From positions 1 through 64,000 of the forward strand of contig SEFP01000004.1 in assembly GCA_004144185.1 (NCBI GenBank): a stretch of DNA of 64,000 nt, read 5' to 3'. The translations under genes and the position numbers were made by a program. Of the stretch, positions 40,880 through 51,109 are shown piece by piece (the first letter of the stretch is position 1; every line of letters starts with the position of its first letter). The stretch comes from Sphingobacteriales bacterium (GTDB lineage: Bacteria > Bacteroidota > Bacteroidia > Chitinophagales > Chitinophagaceae). The notes beneath the pieces were generated by a model. That model saw only the letters and a list, made by a program, of their open reading frames with translations, had not been told where the DNA came from and searched no databases.

Positions 40880-43800
40880 TTGCCTGTGAATTTCATTTGG
40901 TTAAGGTCTGCTCGCCCGCTTATCGTGGGGTTGCTTGGGCTTTTGGTACTATGCTTTCTGAGTGTTCCGTTGCGCGCGCAAACCAACCGTGCTGCAATCG
41001 ACTCTGCGCGTAAGGCTGTACAGGTCCGCACCGACTCTATGCGTGTGGCCCGTAACGAGGCCATTAAAATCCTGCGCGATGCCCAGAAGCAGCGCACGGA
41101 TAGTCTGGCGTCGCTGCGCAAATACCGGGAAAGCAAGCGGTTTACGGATAGCGTTGCCAAGGTCCGGCAGGCGCGTACCGAATCTTCGCGTGCTGTTCAG
41201 CGAACCCGGATCGACTCCGCTACCGCCATCCGGAATGCCAGCCGCGACTCGATGACCGCCGCGCGTAACAGTTCCATCGCTGAAATGCGCACGGCTCAAA
41301 AAGCCCGTACCGACTCCTTGGCCGCCCGTCGGAACTACCGCGAAAGCAAGCGCTATTCCGATAGTGTGGCTGTGGTCCGGAAAAGCCGTGCAGACAGTCT
41401 TTCCCTGGCCCGTAAAGCATATGCCGACAGTGCCAAGACAAGCCGGAAAGCAATCTCTGAAAGTCTGACAGCAACGCGCAAAAAAACAGCCGATAGCCTA
41501 ACGGCCATCCGGAAAAAAACCAGCGACAGTCTGACTGCGATCCGGAAAGTACGGACCGATTCATTGACGGCTATTCGTACGGCCAAAGAGAAGGCCAATA
41601 AGGAAAAGCAGAAAGCCAGGGAGAAAAAAATGGATTTGTCGCTGACCTTGAAAATGTCTAAGAAGCGGGAGAAGTGGAGCAATGAATCGATGCTCAAGAA
41701 GAGGTGGGGTGTGCCAAGAAAGCAGCTTCAAAACCTATTTACCCACTACAACTATTACTTCAATGCCAACCGCAAGATGGAAGAAGCGGAGGCCAATATG
41801 CTGCGTGCCAAAAAAGACAATTACGATAGTCTGATTGCGCTGTTTCCGTTCAATCCCGATACGGATTCCACACTGCTGCTGGCCGATATGGACTCGATCG
41901 TGCAAAAGGCGTCTGTCGGCATCCAGATCCATGATCCGCGCACCGACTGGGCCGATGAACTGTATCTTTTGCTGGGACAGGCCTATTATTACAAAGGAAA
42001 CTACGATAATGCATCTACCGCCTTCCGGTATGTGATCAGTCTGCGGGAACTGAAGCGTAAAGAAGAAGCTCGTAAAAAAGGCACCACCACCTCGACCCGT
42101 GGAAAGACGCCTTCGATTCTGGAGGCAGACAAGAAAGGAACCCTGGACTTTCTGAAGCACCAATCGGTTCATAACGATGCGCTCCTCTGGCTGGCCCGTA
42201 CCTATGCTCAAACCGGTCGGTACGGCGAAGCCGAATCAGTCCTTGATCTGCTGATCAATGATCCGAATTTTCCGGAAAGTCTGCGCGGACGCTATGCACT
42301 CGAAGCCGCCAACCTGGCGCTGCACCTTCAGAATTACAAGAATGCAACAGCGCCCCTTCTGGCTGTGGCGGATGATAAAAAAATGCCCAACTGGCAGCGG
42401 CAGCGGGCTGCCTATCTGGGCGGTCAGTTGCTGTATCGGGAAGGCAAATACTTGGAAGCGGCCAAAGCGTTTGAAACCGTTGCCGACTTGAATCCTAAAA
42501 TCGACCTGGACTTTCAGGCGCGCAAAAACCAAGCGTATAGCATCATGGCGTCCGGAACGGCGTCGGAAGCGACGGTCGCTTCGTTGCGAAAATTGCTTAA
42601 AGACAGCAAATATGCCCCCTACTACGAGCAGGTGTATTATGTGTTGGGCAAGATTGCCGCCAATTCCGGAAACAATGCGCTGGCCATCGACTACCTGAAC
42701 CAAAGCATCCGGACGACCAAAACCAGCCGCAGTCAAAAAGCGTTGTCATTCCTGACCCTTGGAGATGTGTACTATGCCAGTGGTGATTATTCACCTGCGC
42801 AGGCCGCGTATGACAGTGCTGCATATCTGGCCGGTAAAGCCGGTTCCGGAAAGCCACCGTTTGATGTAGCTGTACAACGTGCCAAATCGCTTTCGGCAGT
42901 GGCCGGTCCGGCTCGGATGGTATATGTGCAGGATAGTCTGTTATCGCTCTCGAATCTGTCAGAAAAAGAGCAGCGGGCTGTGGTCCGGAAGTATCTGAAA
43001 ACACTGGCTGCCCAGCAGTCGGACTCACTGCTGCGTGCAGCCGGTGATAACGGTAGTGTCGCGGCCTTACCTGACAACGCCGGCGATCCAAGCGCGGATA
43101 ACAGCTGGTATTTTGCCTCTACGGCTACTTTACAACAAGGCTATAACGATTTTCGCCGCAAATGGGGCAACCGTCCGCTGGCAGACAACTGGCGTCGGGC
43201 CGGCGCTTCCGGAACCTCGTTGGCAGGCAATAATCCGGACGGAACGCCACTGAACCCGGCTGCCAATGGGGATGCAGTAGTCAACAGTGGTGGCGGCCAG
43301 ACCGGAAATGGGTTGCCGAGCGAAGCCAGTTTGCTGGCACTCATTCCAAAGACCGAAGCCGAGCGGCAGGCCGTGCGCGACCGGTTAGAAAAAGGGATGC
43401 TGGCGCTTGCGACTGCCTATACCAAGGACATACAGGATTATCCACGGGCTGTCAAAACACTGGACGATCTCGACCGTCGCTTTCCGGGGCATCCCGATCA
43501 GGAAGAAGCCTTGTACTTGGGCTATCTGATTTACTTACGCCAAAACCAGATTGAGCGGGCGCAGATGCTGTCGCAGCAACTGCTGGAAAAATATCCGCAG
43601 AGCCAGTATGCATCTTTGGTGCGTCCCTCGGATGATGCCGCCGGTCCACTGCTGACCAGCACCGTTGAAGCCAGTACCTATTATGCCGAAACGTACAATC
43701 TGGTGCAACAGCGGTCCTTCGTAGATGCGTTGCGCCGAAGCCGCGACGGGCAGCAACGCTGGTCGGATCCGCGGACTTCAGACCGGTTCCGGATTCTGGA

Positions 43801-44509
43801 GATCATGGCCCTCGCCGGTACCAACGAGTATGGCAAGGCGGATTCGATGGTGAACCGTTTCCTGACCTCTACCGCAAACGACTCGTTGCGGAGCTGGGCA
43901 CAGACGCTACAGACGTTTATCCGGCAACGAAAAGCACAGGATTCGGTTCAGGCTACTGCCAGTGCGGTCCCAGTCCCTTCCGGAAATGCCGTTGCGCCCG
44001 GAAATTCAACCCCTGCGGCTCCCGGAACCGTGGCAGCTGGTACTCCCACCAATCCAGTTGTGCCTGCCACTACTACGACTCCGGCCCTATCGCCTGCTAC
44101 CAGGGTACCTGCAAATGCTCCGGCTATTGCTACCGTCCCGGCGACGTATGTCTACCAGCCCAATGCCCCACATGTATTTGCCTTTGCGTACGGTCAGATG
44201 GCGCAACGGATCATGGGTTTGAAGGCTGGGATGGGCGATCTGAATACGCTTCAGTTTGGCGCCGATAGTCTGCAAACGCAGATTCAAAATCTACCCGGTG
44301 GTAAAGGGCTGATCCTCGTCAAAGGATTTAAAAATGCGCAGCAGGCCAAAGGGTACGAGCGCACCTTTAAAAATACAGTTTCGTTGATGCGGGAATTTCC
44401 GGCCGCCGAGCGCAAAACCCTGCTGCTGTCCGAAACTAACCTGCTCAAGCTAGTTGCTGATGGGAACTTGGCTGCATACGAAACCTTCTACCGGAAGAAT
44501 TATAAATAG
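40880..44509 (+). CDS. porW: PorW/SprE-like T9SS tetratricopeptide lipoprotein
   Basis: 1209 aa; SLTLKMSKKREKWSNESMLKKRWGVPRKQLQNLFTHYNYYFNANRKMEEA, TPR region; long charged repeat near N-terminus. Confidence 0.8.
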   Translation: MPVNFIWLRSARPLIVGLLGLLVLCFLSVPLRAQTNRAAIDSARKAVQVRTDSMRVARNEAIKILRDAQKQRTDSLASLRKYRESKRFTDSVAKVRQARTESSRAVQRTRIDSATAIRNASRDSMTAARNSSIAEMRTAQKARTDSLAARRNYRESKRYSDSVAVVRKSRADSLSLARKAYADSAKTSRKAISESLTATRKKTADSLTAIRKKTSDSLTAIRKVRTDSLTAIRTAKEKANKEKQKAREKKMDLSLTLKMSKKREKWSNESMLKKRWGVPRKQLQNLFTHYNYYFNANRKMEEAEANMLRAKKDNYDSLIALFPFNPDTDSTLLLADMDSIVQKASVGIQIHDPRTDWADELYLLLGQAYYYKGNYDNASTAFRYVISLRELKRKEEARKKGTTTSTRGKTPSILEADKKGTLDFLKHQSVHNDALLWLARTYAQTGRYGEAESVLDLLINDPNFPESLRGRYALEAANLALHLQNYKNATAPLLAVADDKKMPNWQRQRAAYLGGQLLYREGKYLEAAKAFETVADLNPKIDLDFQARKNQAYSIMASGTASEATVASLRKLLKDSKYAPYYEQVYYVLGKIAANSGNNALAIDYLNQSIRTTKTSRSQKALSFLTLGDVYYASGDYSPAQAAYDSAAYLAGKAGSGKPPFDVAVQRAKSLSAVAGPARMVYVQDSLLSLSNLSEKEQRAVVRKYLKTLAAQQSDSLLRAAGDNGSVAALPDNAGDPSADNSWYFASTATLQQGYNDFRRKWGNRPLADNWRRAGASGTSLAGNNPDGTPLNPAANGDAVVNSGGGQTGNGLPSEASLLALIPKTEAERQAVRDRLEKGMLALATAYTKDIQDYPRAVKTLDDLDRRFPGHPDQEEALYLGYLIYLRQNQIERAQMLSQQLLEKYPQSQYASLVRPSDDAAGPLLTSTVEASTYYAETYNLVQQRSFVDALRRSRDGQQRWSDPRTSDRFRILEIMALAGTNEYGKADSMVNRFLTSTANDSLRSWAQTLQTFIRQRKAQDSVQATASAVPVPSGNAVAPGNSTPAAPGTVAAGTPTNPVVPATTTTPALSPATRVPANAPAIATVPATYVYQPNAPHVFAFAYGQMAQRIMGLKAGMGDLNTLQFGADSLQTQIQNLPGGKGLILVKGFKNAQQAKGYERTFKNTVSLMREFPAAERKTLLLSETNLLKLVADGNLAAYETFYRKNYK
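41447..41578 (+). repeat. Four tandem 33-bp units encoding 11-residue repeats (K-x-x-x-[DE]-S-L-T-A-x-R)
   Basis: KAISESLTATR / KKTADSLTAIR / KKTSDSLTAIR / KVRTDSLTAIR within the PorW/SprE-like ORF. Confidence 0.85.
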
Positions 44510-44515
44510 CAGCGA

Positions 44516-45118
44516 CTAGTAGTCGCTGGTATCTTTCAGGTACCGGGTCATGCGCATCATATCGAGCATCCGGTAGTCCAGCACCAGCTTTTCCGGAAGA
44601 TCAGGTTTGTAAACCAGTTGGCGGCTCACCCCCGTTTGGGTATCCCGCCAACCCAACCGAAATTCAGTTCCGGATGTGATTTTGTTCAGAAATACAGCTT
44701 CTGTAATGCTGTCTCCAGCGTTGAAATCCTGATTGGAGCCGGGGGAACCGTATCTGGACTGTAGCTTCCGGAAATACTCGTAAAACGTAGCTGCATAGGA
44801 TTCCGGGGATTCGCGCGGCAGGAATACCGTACCGGCGTACAACAGATCTTCCTGGTTCTTATGGATCGGAGAGACGAACCCAAATTCCATCTTTACCGAA
44901 TCGCGGCCGTCAAAACGACCCTGAACGCGGATGTTTTTTTCCAGGCTCACCTGCGGTCCCGGATAATCGCTCATCACCACCGCACCCCGTGCGTGGATCT
45001 GCTGCAAAACGGCTGTGCGCCGGTCGGTACCCAGATTCACCTGCCAGAAACGGCCGTTCTGCGCCTGTGCGGTCAGACCCATCCCTGCACAGAGGCAGAT
45101 CATTAAAAAAGTCTTCAT
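44516..45118 (-). CDS. Hypothetical secreted protein
   Basis: MKTFLMICLCAGMGLTAQAQ signal peptide. Confidence 0.6.
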   Translation of the reverse strand: MKTFLMICLCAGMGLTAQAQNGRFWQVNLGTDRRTAVLQQIHARGAVVMSDYPGPQVSLEKNIRVQGRFDGRDSVKMEFGFVSPIHKNQEDLLYAGTVFLPRESPESYAATFYEYFRKLQSRYGSPGSNQDFNAGDSITEAVFLNKITSGTEFRLGWRDTQTGVSRQLVYKPDLPEKLVLDYRMLDMMRMTRYLKDTSDY

Positions 45119-45289
45119 ATAGGGAGAACGGTACAAAATGGGTGCTTAAAAATAGTATTTAAATACGTTCGATGTGTTCCGGAACGCCGATTCAAATACC
45201 GGTTAGAATTGCGTTGAGTGATAAGGTCAACTTCTTCCCTAAATGAATTGTTTTTTTGCAGGCCATTCCTCAAGCCCTTATTTTTAAAA

Positions 45290-47545
45290 ATGCCAGTTGC
45301 TCCTTTAGTACTCAACAAGGATGTTTATACGCTCAACGCCGAAGAAGAGCGGATGCTGATACTCCGGAAGTATCGCGCATTGCTCCGGGTGCTGAAACCA
45401 CGCATCAAACCGGGCGACAAAAAACTGCTGCGCCGGGCCTTTGAGATTGCAGTAGAAGCACATAGCGAGATGCGGCGCAAAAGCGGTGAACCCTATATCC
45501 TGCACCCGATTGCCGTGGCGCAGATTGCCGTTGAAGAAATCGGCTTGGGCGTTACCTCAGCTATCTGCGCGCTGCTGCATGATGTAGTCGAGGATACGGA
45601 GGTGACGCTGGGCGACATCGAACAGGAATTCGGCGTCCGGTATGCCCGGATCATCGATGGACTGACCAAGATCAGCAATGTGGTGGATCTGAATGCCACA
45701 ACGACCATTCAGGCCGAGAATTTCCGGAAAATTCTGCTGACGCTTGCCGAAGATCCGCGTGTGATTTTGATTAAGCTGGCCGACCGGTTGCACAATATGC
45801 GGACACTCGACAGCATGGCCCGCGACAAGCAATTGAAAATTGCGTCCGAGACGACCTATCTGTACAGTCCGCTGGCGCACCGGCTGGGTTTGTACGAAAT
45901 CAAGAGTGAGCTCGAAGATCTGGCGCTGAAATACCTGCAACCGGAAGTTTTTAACGAGATTTCGCAGGCACTGAAAGATACCCACCGCGACCGGAGCCGT
46001 TACATCAACGAGTTTATCCGACCGCTGAAAGAAATGCTCGAGGTCGCCGGATTGGACTTCAAAATTTACGGTCGGCCCAAGGCCATCAACAGTATCTGGA
46101 ATAAGATCCGGACCAAGCACGTTACGTTTGAAGAAGTCTATGATCTGTTTGCTATCCGGATTATTCTGAATTCATCGCCCGAGCGCGAAAAGCAGGACTG
46201 TTGGAAAGTGTATTCCATTATTACCAACGTATATCGGCCCTCTCCGGAACGGCTGCGCGACTGGATTTCGGTGCCAAAGGGCAATGGCTATGAAGCCTTG
46301 CATACCACTGTGATGGGGCCGGGTGGCCGCTGGGTCGAAGTGCAGATCCGCTCCTCCCGCATGAACGACATTGCCGAAAAAGGGCTGGCCGCTCACTGGC
46401 GTTATAAAGAAGACAATGCGCAGGAATCCAAGCTCGATTCATTTCTCCAAAGCATCCGGGATTTGCTGCTACAGGCCGAACATGGAGATACCCTCGAGTT
46501 TTTACAGGATGTAAAGCTGGATCTGTTTACCGAGGAAATTTACGTGTATACGCCTAAGGGCGATATGCGGGTGCTTCCCAAAGGTGCTACCGCACTGGAT
46601 TTTGCGTTTGACATTCACTCCGATCTGGGAACACACTGCATCGGGGCCAAAGTCAATTATAAGCTGGTGCCGATGTCGCATGCGGTCAAAAGCGGTGATC
46701 AGGTCGAAATCATTACCTCTGCCAAGCAACAGCCTGATGCAGAATGGCTGGACTTTGTGCTCACCGGCAAAGCCAAATCGAAGATCAAATCCTTCCTGAA
46801 AGAAGAAAAGCGCCGGATTGCCCAGGATGGTAAGGTAATCATGGAGAAAAAATTGCAGGCGCTTGGGGTCCCGCTGTCCAAAGCCAACATCACGGAGATG
46901 TGCTCGTTTTTCCAGAAGACCGATTCCACCGATCTGTTTTATGGAGCGGCGGTCGGCAATTTTGATCTGCGTGAACTGAAGAACTTCCGGATTGAAGGCG
47001 AGCGGATGTTGCAGCCGGCAAAGGAAACCAACCTCGACAGCCGCCAGTTGATTCCGGAAGATGCCGTACCGCATCCGAAAGGCTCGGAAGTCGTCATCTT
47101 CGGCGATACGCAGGACAAGATTCTGTACAAGCTGGCCAACTGCTGTCAGCCCATTCCGGGCGATGATGTGTTTGGATTCCAGTCGCCGGGCGAAGGCGTC
47201 AAAATTCACCGGACCGACTGTCGTTATGCGGCGCAGTTACTGGCGCATCACGGCCATCGGGTGGTGAAAACCAAGTGGGCCAAAAACAAGGAAATATCAT
47301 TCCTGTGTGGCGTAAGTATTACCGGTTTGGATGATGTAGGCGTGATTCAGAAAATCGCCAATGTGGTGACCGGAGATTTGAAGATGAATATGCGCAGCCT
47401 CAGTATCGACAGCCACAATGGGGTATTCGACGGAACCATCATGGTGTTTGTACACGACCGCGAAGAGCTGGATCTGTTGAGTCAGAAACTGATCGAATCC
47501 GGTGGCATCAGTAAGGTTGAGCGTCTCGAAGCCAGCGATCTGTAA
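45290..47545 (+). CDS. spoT: RelA/SpoT-family bifunctional (p)ppGpp synthetase/hydrolase
   Basis: HD motif LLHDVVEDTEVT, synthetase YEALHTTVMGPGGRWVEVQIRS, TGS, ACT. Confidence 0.94.
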   Translation: MPVAPLVLNKDVYTLNAEEERMLILRKYRALLRVLKPRIKPGDKKLLRRAFEIAVEAHSEMRRKSGEPYILHPIAVAQIAVEEIGLGVTSAICALLHDVVEDTEVTLGDIEQEFGVRYARIIDGLTKISNVVDLNATTTIQAENFRKILLTLAEDPRVILIKLADRLHNMRTLDSMARDKQLKIASETTYLYSPLAHRLGLYEIKSELEDLALKYLQPEVFNEISQALKDTHRDRSRYINEFIRPLKEMLEVAGLDFKIYGRPKAINSIWNKIRTKHVTFEEVYDLFAIRIILNSSPEREKQDCWKVYSIITNVYRPSPERLRDWISVPKGNGYEALHTTVMGPGGRWVEVQIRSSRMNDIAEKGLAAHWRYKEDNAQESKLDSFLQSIRDLLLQAEHGDTLEFLQDVKLDLFTEEIYVYTPKGDMRVLPKGATALDFAFDIHSDLGTHCIGAKVNYKLVPMSHAVKSGDQVEIITSAKQQPDAEWLDFVLTGKAKSKIKSFLKEEKRRIAQDGKVIMEKKLQALGVPLSKANITEMCSFFQKTDSTDLFYGAAVGNFDLRELKNFRIEGERMLQPAKETNLDSRQLIPEDAVPHPKGSEVVIFGDTQDKILYKLANCCQPIPGDDVFGFQSPGEGVKIHRTDCRYAAQLLAHHGHRVVKTKWAKNKEISFLCGVSITGLDDVGVIQKIANVVTGDLKMNMRSLSIDSHNGVFDGTIMVFVHDREELDLLSQKLIESGGISKVERLEASDL

Positions 47546-47666
47546 AGCATCCGGCAGCAAAAAATATTCCGGAAATATGCCTGACTGCTTTGAGGATTCT
47601 ATGCTGGCGAATCTTTTTTAGCTGACGGAAACCGAACTTTTCTATTCAAAATTTACTTTCATTTTC

Positions 47667-49160
47667 ATGTCTTACGCCGAATACGTTACGCTCAGCCAGA
47701 AAGCAGCCGATTTTAATAATGCCGCCGCCGTACTGGGCTGGGATCAGGAAACGTATATGCCTCCCAAAGGCTTTGCACTGCGGGGGCGACAACTGGCTAC
47801 GTTGGCCTCGGCCGCTCATGAAGTGTTGACCTCGCCCCGGTATGCTGCGCTGGTGGCCGAACTGCAACAGGATGCCTTGCTTACTGAATCGGAGCGCGCT
47901 AATGTACAGCGGAGTGCCGAAGATTTACGGAAAGCACAACAGTTGTCCCCGCAGTTTGTCGAAGCGCTATCGCTGCAAACCACCGTTTGTTTTGAAGCTT
48001 GGATGCAGGCACGGGAATCGGCAGACTTCTCCCTCTTCGAAGCGCCTTTGCAACGCATGATCGAATTGAAGCGGGAGCAGGCCGAACGCTACGGGTATGC
48101 TGCGCATCCGTACGATGCCCTTTTGGATGACTACGAACCGGGAATGACGGTAGTCATCCTGGATCCTGCATTCGCAGACCTGAAAGCGGCGCTGGTACGC
48201 CTGCTGCAAAAAATAGCATCGGCGCCACAGGTTCCGGAAACCCTTTTCTTCGGGCAGTTCCCCAAAGCAACGCAACTTCAGTTTACTGAAACCATCCTGC
48301 GCCAGATGGGATACGATTTCAATGCCGGTCGGCAGGATTATTCCGAGCATCCGTTCTCGACTTCCTTTGGTCCGGATGACGCCCGGATTACGACCCGTGC
48401 AGATGAGGGCAACCTGGCGTATATGCTATGGAGCTCCATTCACGAAGGCGGTCATGCGCTGTATGAGCAGGGACTTCCGGCCGAGCAGTACGGATTGCCG
48501 CTGGGAGCCGCCTGTTCGTTGTCGATTCATGAAAGCCAGAGCCGGTTGTGGGAAAACTGTGTAGGCCGGAGCCGGGCGTTCTGGCAGGCATTCTATCCGC
48601 AGCTGCAAACCTTATTTCCGGAACAATTGGCTTCGTATACGACTGAAGACTGGTTCCGGGCGGCCAACCGGGTGGCACCCTCATTGATTCGCACCGAGGC
48701 TGACGAACTGACCTACCATTTTCATGTCCTGATCCGCTACGAGCTGGAAAAGGCCATTCTTTCCGAAACGCTTCAGGCCCAAGACCTGCCGGATGCCTGG
48801 AACGCCGCGTACCAGAAGTACCTGGGGATTACACCGCCCGATGCCCGTCAGGGCGTCTTACAGGATGTACACTGGGCGCACGGCTCATTCGGATATTTTC
48901 CAACGTATACTTTGGGTTCCCTGTATGCCGCTCAGTTTTTTGAGGCCGCACAGCAAACGCTTCCGGAACTGGAGACTCAGTTTGCTGCCGGTGATTTTAC
49001 GGCTTTGCTGCATTGGCTGCGTCAGCAGATTCACCGCTACGGACGTCAGTATTTATCGGACGGACTGTGTCAGCGCATTACAGGTCGAGGGTTGGATAGT
49101 GGAGCCTTTATCCGCTATCTGGAAGGTAAACTGGCGCAGGTCTATCCGGCGGCTTTCTAG
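47667..49160 (+). CDS. Carboxypeptidase M32 (Taq carboxypeptidase family)
   Basis: WDQETYMPPKGFALRGRQLATL, IHEGGHALYEQG, LSIHESQSRLWEN. Confidence 0.94.
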   Translation: MSYAEYVTLSQKAADFNNAAAVLGWDQETYMPPKGFALRGRQLATLASAAHEVLTSPRYAALVAELQQDALLTESERANVQRSAEDLRKAQQLSPQFVEALSLQTTVCFEAWMQARESADFSLFEAPLQRMIELKREQAERYGYAAHPYDALLDDYEPGMTVVILDPAFADLKAALVRLLQKIASAPQVPETLFFGQFPKATQLQFTETILRQMGYDFNAGRQDYSEHPFSTSFGPDDARITTRADEGNLAYMLWSSIHEGGHALYEQGLPAEQYGLPLGAACSLSIHESQSRLWENCVGRSRAFWQAFYPQLQTLFPEQLASYTTEDWFRAANRVAPSLIRTEADELTYHFHVLIRYELEKAILSETLQAQDLPDAWNAAYQKYLGITPPDARQGVLQDVHWAHGSFGYFPTYTLGSLYAAQFFEAAQQTLPELETQFAAGDFTALLHWLRQQIHRYGRQYLSDGLCQRITGRGLDSGAFIRYLEGKLAQVYPAAF

Positions 49161-49186
49161 GGTATTTTTCGTACCTTCCGGATACC

Positions 49187-49687
49187 ATGAAACCGCCTGC
49201 CGTTGTCCATTATACTGAACCATTGACGCGGGAGGAGGCACATTTTCTAAAGACGAGGCAGCATGCCGGCAGCCGACAATTGTATAAGCTGGCGCGCATC
49301 TGTATGCTGCTGAGCTTTGTGATCCCGTTTGCCGGAGCCTGGATCCGGGCCGCCCGTGCCGGCGATCCGTCCGAGTTCTCCGTATTGCGTTATTTTTTGC
49401 TGGTCTTCTGGTTGCTGGTCGTCAGTACGCTCATCTGCGGCATTATGTACTGGCGGATGATCCGGCCGTTGCGTCGCGACCTGTTGGGTGGCGAAAAAGT
49501 GGTAGAACTGGCCACGATCGACCGCAAGGTGTTTATGCCGCAGGACGGCAGTTACCATCTGTATGTGAACTCGCTGATTTTACTGAGTCTCGAAGTCAAT
49601 GCCCAGGCGTATCAGCTGCTCCAGCAGGGCGATGAAGTCAATATTCTGTACGCGCCGTACTCCAAACTGCATTTGGGCTATTTCTGA
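49187..49687 (+). CDS. Hypothetical membrane protein
   Basis: 166 aa, two TM segments. Confidence 0.6.
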   Translation: MKPPAVVHYTEPLTREEAHFLKTRQHAGSRQLYKLARICMLLSFVIPFAGAWIRAARAGDPSEFSVLRYFLLVFWLLVVSTLICGIMYWRMIRPLRRDLLGGEKVVELATIDRKVFMPQDGSYHLYVNSLILLSLEVNAQAYQLLQQGDEVNILYAPYSKLHLGYF

Positions 49688-49722
49688 AATCCGGCATCCG
49701 GTAGGAGCTATTCCGGAAAAAT

Positions 49723-50985
49723 TTATCCCAAGATGCCGGCAATGCAGGCGCTGAGGTAGGAGGCCAGCGTACCGCAGAACAGCGCTTTGAGTCCCAGTTT
49801 GGCCAAATCGGCGCGACGCTCCGGGGCCAGCGCACCGATGCCACCGATCTGCATCCCTACCGATGAAAAATTGGCAAAGCCGCAAATAGCGATCTGCGTA
49901 ATCAGCATGCCTTTCTGCGTGGTAATCGGAAGGGTACCGGAGGTAAGATTTTTAAACGCTACAAACTCGTTGATCGTCAGTTTTTGACCCAATAGGGTAG
50001 CGGCGTTGTTTACATCCTCCATCGGAATGCCCATGGCCCAGGCAAACGGAAAAAACAGCTTGGAAAACAAAAAGTCGAGCGACAACGAACCGATTCCGCT
50101 TGCCGGCATGCCCCAAATGCTGCCCAGATGCCCCAGACCGAAGTTGACCAGCGCGATAAGCGCGATAAAACCGATGAGCATGGCAATCACGTTCATGGCA
50201 ATCTTCCAGCCATCCGCCGCACCGTGGGAGATCGCATCGATCAGGTTGGCATAGCCACTTTTGACTTCCAGTTTTACGGTGCCCATTGTTTGAGAGACTT
50301 CGGTTTCCGGAAAAACGATTTTAGAAATCACCAGCGCCCCCGGTGCCGCCATCAATGACGCGGCAATGAGGTAGTCGGCCCGCGCACCCATGCTCACATA
50401 CACAATCAGGATGCCGCCGGCGATGCAGGCCAGCGAACCAGCCATAGACGCCAATAATTCACTGCGCGTCATTCCGGACAAATAGGGGCGGATCATGACC
50501 TGTGCCTCGACCTGTCCTACAAATGCACTGGCGACGTTGCTCAGCGCCTCGGCACCGCTTACCCGCATGATAAAATTCATCGCCTTGGCCACCACCGATA
50601 CAATGGCCTGCATGATCCGCAGGTAGTATAAAATCGCTACCAGGATGCAAACCAGAATGATGGTTGCCGTGATATTAAATGCAAATACGAACGCGCCCGG
50701 TGCTGCATAGTTCTGAGGCGTGCCGTCTGCGCCAATCGAAGCCAATCCGCCGTATACAAACGAAGCCCCTTCTTTGGCAAAGGTTTCGATCATGCCCATG
50801 CCGCGTCCGACGGCCTGAAACGCCGTGTTGACGGCCGGTACGCGCAGCACCAGCAGTGCAATCAGCAGTTGCAAGGCCAGTCCACTCAGCACGAGCCGGA
50901 TGTTGATCCGCCGTTTGTTGTTGGAGACCAGAAAAGCCAATCCGAGAATCAGAAAAATACCGATAAGGCCGCTGAGGCGCTGCAT
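49723..50985 (-). CDS. Concentrative nucleoside transporter (NupC/CNT family)
   Basis: GAEALSNVASAFVGQVEAQVMIRPYL, LTINEFVAF, ICGFANFSSVGMQIGGIGALAPERR. Confidence 0.93.
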   Translation of the reverse strand: MQRLSGLIGIFLILGLAFLVSNNKRRINIRLVLSGLALQLLIALLVLRVPAVNTAFQAVGRGMGMIETFAKEGASFVYGGLASIGADGTPQNYAAPGAFVFAFNITATIILVCILVAILYYLRIMQAIVSVVAKAMNFIMRVSGAEALSNVASAFVGQVEAQVMIRPYLSGMTRSELLASMAGSLACIAGGILIVYVSMGARADYLIAASLMAAPGALVISKIVFPETEVSQTMGTVKLEVKSGYANLIDAISHGAADGWKIAMNVIAMLIGFIALIALVNFGLGHLGSIWGMPASGIGSLSLDFLFSKLFFPFAWAMGIPMEDVNNAATLLGQKLTINEFVAFKNLTSGTLPITTQKGMLITQIAICGFANFSSVGMQIGGIGALAPERRADLAKLGLKALFCGTLASYLSACIAGILG

Positions 50986-51052
50986 AGTATAGAATTTGAA
51001 CGGGCGTGAAGATAATCCCGGAAGCGGCGTTCGGAAAAGAAGACGGATGTGT

Positions 51053-51060
51053 TACTTTTG
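51053..51060 (+). promoter_or_regulatory. Bacteroidota -7 box (TAnnTTTG)
   Basis: TACTTTTG, 49 bp before ATG 51110. Confidence 0.45.
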
Positions 51061-51109
51061 AGCTTCTGAAAAACCTTATCGCAAACCAAACGGTTCAGAC
51101 TTTCCGGCT

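Noticed and set aside
41447-41578. 33-bp tandem units as a CRISPR-like array
   Set aside because: The units are in frame within a coiled-coil coding region, have no spacers and no cas genes are nearby.
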